From Cynocephalus volans (lineage: Eukaryota > Chordata > Mammalia > Dermoptera > Cynocephalidae): a stretch of 64,000 bases of DNA. A program made the translations under genes and the position numbers. Of the stretch, positions 59,601-64,000 are shown piece by piece. The stretch lies in contig NC_084474.1 of the NCBI RefSeq assembly GCF_027409185.1, positions 11,153,382-11,217,381 on the forward strand. Direction: 5' to 3'. How positions within the stretch are numbered: the stretch's first letter is position 1; each line of letters begins with the position of its first letter. The notes under the pieces are model-generated. The model worked only from the letters and a program-made list of their open reading frames with translations, made no database searches and was not told where the DNA came from.

Positions 59601-61832
59601 AGATGTTTCTTCCTAAAGGAATTATGACCCTGCCACCCCACAAGCACGTCCCATGAGAACATCCGAATAGGTCCTTGTCCCCTCCATTCTCACGTACTTG
59701 TTTGTCCCTGATCCATGCCCAAGTGTCCCATTCACAGACTCAAATACAGATGTAATGAACCACATTTTTCCATGTAAATAAAGTACAACAATCAAAAGAC
59801 GAGACCACCACAAACAGCCATAGAAAGCAGCAGATTTGGAGCATGACCCATAGGCCACTTTCCGTCAGGCTACGGTTTTCTTTAAACTTTGGATTGTTGG
59901 CACTTTTATTTTAACTTTTAATAAAATGTTCTGCTTTATCTCTTGTGTCTCACTTCAGTAAGTCCTCACTGTCTTTTAACCAGAGAGAAAAGATCTGTTA
60001 AACTTAAATGAAACAGAAGGTCTAAATTAATGTTACCATAAATGTGTAACTTGAGACTTTCTCCCACTTCTTTTACATTCCAAAGGGACGTTCACTGTCT
60101 GAAATAAATATTTGGGCTAACAATAATTTTGATCCAAAGTGTGTAGAGGGCTTTAAAAGGAAAGCACATGAGAGTCTCTCTGCCCCACCATTTTCTGCCA
60201 CGTGAGACACTTGCGTTGCTGTAGAGCCACCACCAAAGAAGACCCTCACCAGATGTGTTCCCTGGACTTGAGATGTCCCAGCCTCTGACGCTGTAAGCAA
60301 TAAGTTTCGCTTTTTATTTTTTCAACAGAGAACCCAGTTCCAGGTATTTTGTTATAAGCAATAGAAACGAACTAATACAACCTCCCTCTGCTTGGCTCCT
60401 CACTTGCAGAACATCTTGCTCTTTCCACCTACCCGGGCACCAGCCTGCCTCCTCCCTGCACACCAGGACGTGTGGGGAGAGCCCAGACACCTGGCTGCCT
60501 GCTCCCCTGGGTGGCCTCAGCTCTCCGCATGATGACTGGCACATAACAGACAGGTACACGATGAAAGTTTGTGGAGTGAATAAGTATATATTTATGTCAT
60601 AACTATTATGAAAGAAAAACGATGCTAAGAAATCCCTCTGTATTCTTAAAAGTAAAGCTTGAGCAGAAGGGCCCTCAGGCGCTATGGCGCGACAGCCAGA
60701 TGCAAGCCACCAGGCATCCTGAAGCACCCCGGTCTGTGTCCTCTCTCCAAGCCAGGTGCAGGCCACTAAGTGGCCCTGAAGAAGAGCCTCTCTGCTCCAA
60801 GCCTCGGCCAGTAACTCCGCTTTGCTCTGTTTTTGCAGGGTCTAGACAGGCGCTCTGGAATAGCTCCTCTCTTCCTTGCTCACCCCCGTCCCCCGTGCCC
60901 TGCGCGTGCTGCAAGCCTCCCTCCGTCCTCTGAGCGCCCCCCGCCCCAAAACAGCCCACCGCGCCCTCTGACCTCGCTCTCCCTGGGCTTTTCTTTTCCT
61001 CCCCATCACATGAATTCTGTCTGTGGGTGTCGCATGACCACCTGTACGGCTACGTTTTCTCTCTTCTCCCCAGCACCCTCCGTCCCCAGGCATCTAAGTA
61101 GCAAGAACCTGAGTGTCCAGAGTTGACTTGGGAGCAGCCAGCAGCGCTCCGGGCCCTTGCAAACCGCCCTAGGAAAGGGCCGAATCACCGTAAGCCGCAG
61201 CAGCCTCCTGAACTTCACGTGTTCGTCCCCAGTCCCCGTGACCAGCTTGCAGGGCTAGGAAGGGGGCACTCCGGGGCACGTTCGGGTGGCTGGAGGCAGC
61301 AATCCTAGATACTTCTCACCCCGGAAGGCCCAGAAAGTGAGACACGGACAGGTCCCTCACCTGCCCACCGCCCCTCGGCCGGCGGGACCGACGCCCACGT
61401 CTTTCGGCCGCTCTACCGGTTTACCGCCATGAAGTCCTGCCACGCCTGCGACAGCGCGTGCAAAGTGGCTCCCTTGGCGGCCGGCTTTGGCTAGTGAAGG
61501 CTCAGCCGTGGTGAATGTGATAGACTCGCTCCCTCTTTCCCCGAGAGCCGGGGATCTGCTGTGCTCGTGTCACGCGTCCCAGCGGTCGCCGGCGGAGACC
61601 CGGGCGCGGGGCGAAGGCTGCGCCGGGACGGGGGCTGCTTACCTGCGCTCCGGGAGGCGCCGGGAGCCGGGCCGGCCCAGGCCGCGGGGAGGAAAAGCAG
61701 CGGCCGCGGCTTCTCGTCCGCCACGCGCTCTCCCCTGCGCCCCCGGGGCCTCCCCTGAGTCCCCTGCGGGGACGACGCCAGAGCCAGCAGCAGGAGCGCG
61801 GGCAGCGCGGCGCCGGGCTTAACCGGCCGCAT
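44601..61832 (-). CDS. ALKAL1: ALKAL1 (FAM150A), secreted ALK/LTK receptor ligand; four exons
   Basis: Spliced CDS: 61832-61643, 47802-47749, 45787-45707, 44665-44601 (390 nt, 129 residues plus stop TAG). Seen: every junction has GT donor and AG acceptor with a pyrimidine tract, and all three introns are phase 1, so the frame stays open throughout. The product has a hydrophobic signal peptide (about 1-27), a basic stretch (28-36, RPRGRRGER), a proline-rich linker, then a domain (about 64-129) with cysteines 90, 104, 113 and 126. Known: ALKAL1 and ALKAL2 are small secreted cytokines that bind and activate the receptor tyrosine kinases ALK and LTK; the C-terminal four-cysteine helical domain is the active part. 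Human ALKAL1 is also 129 residues. The C-terminal signature ([30 protein letters not shown]) and the MRP-KPG start fit ALKAL1 rather than ALKAL2. No stop, frameshift or lost cysteine is seen. UTR ends are not resolved. Confidence 0.95.
44765..44945 (-). mobile_element. MIR/L2 fragment in ALKAL1 intron 3
   Basis: TAGAGATAATAAAGCCTCAA, CATAGCTAGTAAGCTGTTTG, CCAAAGCCTGCACTTTCTC: reversed MIR. Confidence 0.55.
45707..45787 (-). CDS. ALKAL1: ALKAL1 exon 3 (27 codons), first two conserved cysteines
   Basis: The acceptor is a T-rich tract ending TTCACTAG; the donor is GCTT|GTAAGT. The 81 nt are phase 1 at both ends and encode (G)[20 protein letters not shown] followed by DCSTPA. This contains Cys90 and Cys104 of the family's four-cysteine core. 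Confidence 0.94.
46870..46975 (+). mobile_element. L1 3' end
   Basis: ACAGGTATCAAAACATCACA, CCATAAATATGTACGATTTT, then an A-rich tail. Confidence 0.7.
46985..47275 (+). mobile_element. L1/HAL1-type fragment with poly(A)
   Basis: TCAGATTTCTCATAGAAACA, TGAAAGCTACAAGAATGAC, AAATAAAGACATTTTCAGAC, then 20 A. Typical of the end of ORF1/HAL1. A GA-rich tract lies at 47019-47043. Confidence 0.6.
47749..47802 (-). CDS. ALKAL1: ALKAL1 exon 2 (18 codons)
   Basis: The acceptor is TTTTCTTTTCAG, followed by 54 nt and the donor CG|GTAAGC. Phase 1 in and out. It encodes (E)[17 protein letters not shown](G), the helix that precedes the cysteine domain in ALKAL proteins. It was found by looking for this conserved block on the minus strand. 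Confidence 0.93.
49046..49138 (-). mobile_element. tRNA-Ile-like SINE (CYN type) in ALKAL1 intron 1
   Basis: Minus strand: GGCCGGCCTGTGGCTCACTTG, GGGAGAGCGTGGTGTTGAC, AAGGGTTAAGATCCCC, A tail. Confidence 0.85.
49139..49463. mobile_element. Non-autonomous hAT-Charlie-type element
   Basis: AGTAGCCACATTAAAAAAGT ... TTACAGTACATCTCAGTTTG ... GTGGCTACCACGCTGGACAG: a familiar mammalian hAT-derived repeat, missing its first ~30 bp where the SINE abuts. Confidence 0.6.
50565..50636. mobile_element. MER5A-like fragment
   Basis: GACCAGCAATATCAACATC, GGGAGCTGGTTAGAAATGCA, CCAGACCTACAGAG match the MER5A order. Confidence 0.6.
50640..50725 (+). mobile_element. Old repeat, same family as 12027-12195
   Basis: TATTGGAACACAGTC, TATGGCTGCTTTTGCACTAC, GCAAAGTTGAGCAGTTGT. 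Confidence 0.45.
50808..51263 (-). mobile_element. MaLR solo LTR (MLT1-like)
   Basis: TGTATTAGTTTGCTAGGGCTG ... CACAATCCAACTCATAACA, the exact reverse of an MLT1-type LTR. Flanks TATCG/TATTG (5 bp, one change). Confidence 0.85.
51797..52970 (-). mobile_element. L1 (L1M-type) 3' region
   Basis: Long collinear match by eye to an L1M 3'UTR in reverse: AACATCTTACATTAGTAGGG, CCCTAATGTCCTTTTTCTGT, TTTTGTAGAATGTCCCTCAG, GAGGGCGGAGTATCTACC, GATGCTCCAGGCTCATCCC. Contains a short (GTT)n run near 52707. Confidence 0.8.
54375..54880 (+). mobile_element. ERV LTR
   Basis: GCTCCTCCCAGGGCTAGCC, ACCACCTCCTCTATTGGGC, AAACTAGCCAATGCTAAGCC, TGTGAAGATAAACTTCTTCA (decayed poly(A) signal region), GATTAAAACA at the end. 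Recognised as a class I-type LTR; the family is not named. Start approximate. Confidence 0.5.
56990..57083 (-). mobile_element. tRNA-Ile-like SINE (CYN type) in ALKAL1 intron 1
   Basis: Minus strand: GGGCGGCCCATGGCTCACTTG, AAGGGTTAAGATCCCC, A tail. 10-bp target duplication CCAGAAGATT (56980-56989, 57084-57093). Confidence 0.87.
57175..57350. mobile_element. Possible MER5/hAT fragment
   Basis: GAGAATTCTCAAAGAGCTTG, GGTTCTGAGGCTCCCAGG, GGAACCATTACTCTAG: weak resemblance. Confidence 0.3.
57605..58275 (+). mobile_element. 5'-truncated L1 (ORF2 end and 3'UTR), antisense in ALKAL1 intron 1
   Basis: TATCAAAAAGACAGAAAATA, TTGGTGCAGCCACTGTGGG, TGGGTATATACCCAAAGGAA, TAAAAAAAAGAAAATTGG, ending CCCCACAAATACGTACAAC. 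The start is in mid ORF2. Confidence 0.88.
60110..60379 (+). mobile_element. Partial MaLR LTR, 3' half
   Basis: GCCACGTGAGACACTTGC, CCCAGCCTCTGACGCTGTAAG, CAGGTATTTTGTTATAAGC, ending GAACTAATACA: the MaLR 3' end. Confidence 0.65.
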
Positions 61833-62165
61833 GTCCGCGCGCCGGGAGGGCAGAGGGGCGGCAGGACCGAGGTCGCGGCTACCGAGCCGGCCGGGGCCTC
61901 ACCGCGCGTCTGTCCCAGTCTGCGCCCCCCGGGCGTCGGGGTGGGGCGCCCTGGGACTCAGCCCCGCGCGTGCCGAAGCGTGCGCGGGGCGGGGACGGGC
62001 AGCGGGGCGGCGCCTGGGGACCGCGGGCAAGTCCCCGGGATGAGGGCGTGTCCGGCACGCGGGACCCTAGGAAGTCCGCTCTGGCGGACGACAGGCTGGG
62101 ACTTAGCCTGGTCTTCGGGGCTCCCTACGGAACACCTGGCCCGGGCCCCGACACCCGGCTCGCGT
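61330..62165 (-). promoter_or_regulatory. CpG island covering ALKAL1 start; presumed promoter
   Basis: A dense run of CG dinucleotides sits in an otherwise AT-rich, CpG-poor window, with GC boxes such as GGGGCGGGG at 61986-61994 and a GGGGCGG near 62004. It spans ALKAL1 exon 1 and its upstream side. No clear TATA box is seen, as is usual for CpG-island promoters. The borders are by eye. Whether it also drives a divergent transcript on the plus strand cannot be told. Confidence 0.8.
61643..61832 (-). CDS. ALKAL1: ALKAL1 exon 1 coding part: start, signal peptide, N-terminal region
   Basis: The ATG is the complement of CAT at 61830-61832. The 63 codons plus one base run from [20 protein letters not shown] through a basic patch and [10 protein letters not shown] to RSA and the first base of Glu64. 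The donor is GCAG|GTAAGC, with GT complementing 61642-61641. The open frame continues to 61491 past this donor, but that tail is intron read-through. The upstream end of the exon (5'UTR) lies in the CpG island and cannot be placed by eye. Confidence 0.93.
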
Positions 62166-62960
62166 CGCACCGCCAAGCTCCCAGGGCTCTGTCTCCCGTA
62201 ATTGATGGTTAATTACCTTCTCATTGCAAAGTGGCAAATAGGTAAAAGAAAGAAGGAAGGAATAACCACGGGAAACGGAGGCCCCGTTCCTCATTAGGCA
62301 TTGCCCGAAGTTAAATTAATTGTACAAAACGATCTAGTCGGTCACAAACCCTGACAAGTGGTCCCAACTCGTTCAAAGAGTTAACCTAGGCTTGGCATTT
62401 TCAACGCCCCCGGAAATTGGGGAAACAAAGTAAGCCTTGCAGGAGCCCTGTGACATCATGCCTTTGAATGAAGCGCTTAAGGAGGTTGTTGCACAGGCGA
62501 AGACTTTACCATTAAGGAGGCATATATATGGCTGGTGTCCCCTAAGCAGACACAACGGCCTATGAGAATGGCTTCTACGGTAGGAGACAAGGAAGAGCAT
62601 TCTTAGAAAAATAGATGAAAAGAGTCTCTGAAGGTCTTAGTTAGGCAGAATAAACTCTTTCTAACAGCTCTGCTCAAGTGAAAACATTAAACATTTAGAA
62701 AATGTTAGAAGATCATAGACATTGACAAGCATTTCAGAAGTTAATTTTAATTAGAAATCCAATGTTAGGGACTACTCTGAAAAAGCGAAGCAATGCAGTA
62801 TGAAATAATGCTGGAGAAGCAGTGGTACAGACATGACAGTAAGAAATGGACTTCAAGTCAGCTATCAGGGAAAAACAAAAACAAAACCCAGAAGCTGGAT
62901 TATTTCCCTGCTTTCTATGTATTGAAAGCTAGAGGAAGTGAACAATCCAATGAACTTTCC
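62166..62960. other. Upstream flank of ALKAL1, no feature seen
   Basis: AT-rich with no recognised repeat or gene. Confidence 0.4.
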
Positions 62961-62964
62961 AGAG

Positions 62965-63080
62965 TCTGAGAGATCGGGCTCTACTATTTGCCAAGTCATT
63001 AGCCATGTGACCCTGAACAACCCACTTAGCCTCAATTTCTCACTGGCAAAGTGAAGAGATTGAACTTCAGTGGTTCTTGG
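62965..63080 (+). mobile_element. MIR
   Basis: CGGGCTCTACTATTTGCCAA, TTAGCCATGTGACCCTGAAC, CTCAATTTCTCACTGGCAAA: MIR core in order. Confidence 0.7.
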
Positions 63081-63234
63081 ACTATGTAGTATGTGAAGAA
63101 GGGGCTTGGAGTGTGTGTGTGAAGAAAGCAGATTCCAACACCCCCAGGGACCCAGTTCCACAGGAGGTGCCTGTGAATTTGTAATAAAAGGGACTACGGA
63201 TAGTTCTGAAGCAAGTGGTCCTTGAAACCCACTT

Positions 63235-63350
63235 CTATTTATTCAACAAAAATTATTTGAATGCAAATTAAAGACTAGGCACAGTAGAAAACACTGGTGC
63301 TACAACAGTGTGTAAAATAGACAAAATCCTTGTCTTTGTGAAACATCTGG
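63235..63350 (-). mobile_element. L2 3' end
   Basis: TTTATTCAACAAAAATTATT, GACTAGGCACAGTAG, AAAATCCTTGTCTTTGTGAA: reversed L2. Confidence 0.6.
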
Positions 63351-63354
63351 CTTC

Positions 63355-64000
63355 CCGCACCTACTTCCCCAACACAATGATTTTACCATAAATAAACAGG
63401 GTGCCTATAGCATGTTTGCTCTATATCCTTGACTACTTCTTACTGCTCCAACTAAATGCTACTTGCCCTTCAAAGGTGACTTGAAGTGTTCATGTACAGT
63501 CTCTTAGCACTTGCTAACTTACTATTTAATGTGTACAAGAACGGTTATCTGTGTACAAAAAGGTAGTTAGTAACTAATGTTTTAAATAATTCATTTTAAA
63601 AATATATACATGTTAACAGCTATTTTTTAAGCCTTGACACTCAAGGCATTTGTTTTCTTTATAAATTACCTAATAAATTGAACAGATGAAGTTCACCTAA
63701 ATATGTAACACCAATAGACCCTATTCAAATTACAATCACAAATTTAAAACAATTTATTTTTTCAAACATTTTATAAAGCAGACAATTTTAAAAGGCACAA
63801 GTATTGAAAAATCCATTGCTACGTCTTCCCAAAATTACTGGTAATTTAAACTTAATTTTTTTTCAAACCACCATCTCTATCTCTATGTATTTTGTACCTT
63901 CTTGAATAACAAGGTTATTTTCCTGACCAAGGAAAATAAAAGTCCTTTTCAGGCCAACTTAGATTATTGATTCAGGGTCATCCATTAGAAATTCAGGACC
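63355..64000. other. AT-rich DNA, no feature seen
   Basis: No gene or named repeat. Confidence 0.4.

Larger units (their letters stand above)
47803..61642 (-). other. ALKAL1 intron 1 (13.8 kb)
   Basis: It is bounded by the GTAAGC donor at 61642 and the TTTTCAG acceptor at 47803. It contains two SINEs (49.05, 56.99 kb), a hAT remnant, a MER5A-like piece, a MaLR LTR, an L1 3' fragment in gene orientation, an ERV LTR, a 5'-truncated L1 in antisense and a partial MaLR LTR (each listed separately). The stretches 47.85-49.0, 49.5-50.56, 53.0-54.35, 54.9-56.98 and 58.3-60.1 kb hold no gene or repeat that I can name. Confidence 0.85.

Noticed and set aside
61491-61642. C-terminal extension of the ALKAL1 exon 1 frame
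   Set aside because: It lies beyond a strong GTAAGC donor; the true protein continues in exon 2.

Overview
This is nuclear DNA of a placental mammal: long non-coding stretches, many LINE-1 (L1), MIR, L2, MaLR/ERV and hAT remnants, one CpG island, and one intron-containing gene. The SINEs are not Alu, B1 or horse ERE. They are one- and two-unit tRNA-Ile-like elements (A box like TTAGCTCAGTTGG, B box like GGGTTCGGATCC) of the kind described as CYN SINEs in colugos. A colugo (Dermoptera) is therefore the best guess. This is inference from repeat type, not proof.

The only protein-coding gene I can support is ALKAL1 (FAM150A), on the minus strand from 61832 (start codon) to 44601 (stop codon). 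I assembled it from four exons joined at consensus splice sites, all introns in phase 1: 61832-61643, 47802-47749, 45787-45707 and 44665-44601. It encodes 129 residues: a signal peptide, a basic/proline-rich N-terminal region and the four-cysteine C-terminal domain of the ALK/LTK ligand family. The start lies in a CpG island (about 61330-62165), presumably the promoter.

Left of ALKAL1 (1-44600) lies intergenic, repeat-rich DNA. Region by region: a CpG-rich, possibly L1-5'UTR-like edge (1-625); unassigned DNA with one SINE; old L1, hAT and MaLR pieces (4.5-8.8 kb); a 3' truncated L1 on the minus strand (8.77-12.02 kb); a young-looking plus-strand L1 locus (12370-19238) flanked by a perfect 15-bp target duplication, with a SINE and a solo LTR nested in it and about 2 kb of non-L1 DNA after its 3'UTR; LTR, MIR, L2 and L1 remnants (19.5-37.6 kb); and an L1-derived composite (about 37.67-39.87 kb) whose core is a 12-copy, 80-bp tandem repeat.

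Right of and within ALKAL1, intron 1 (13.8 kb) holds two SINEs, a hAT remnant, MaLR and ERV LTRs and two L1 pieces. The last 1.8 kb upstream of the CpG island is mostly unique with MIR and L2 remnants.

The observations most worth following are the 12.35-19.25 kb L1 locus, which looks like a 3' transduction, and the two L1-type 5' regions (12.54-13.0 and 38.2-39.15 kb) built from about 80-bp tandem monomers that alternate between two subtypes.
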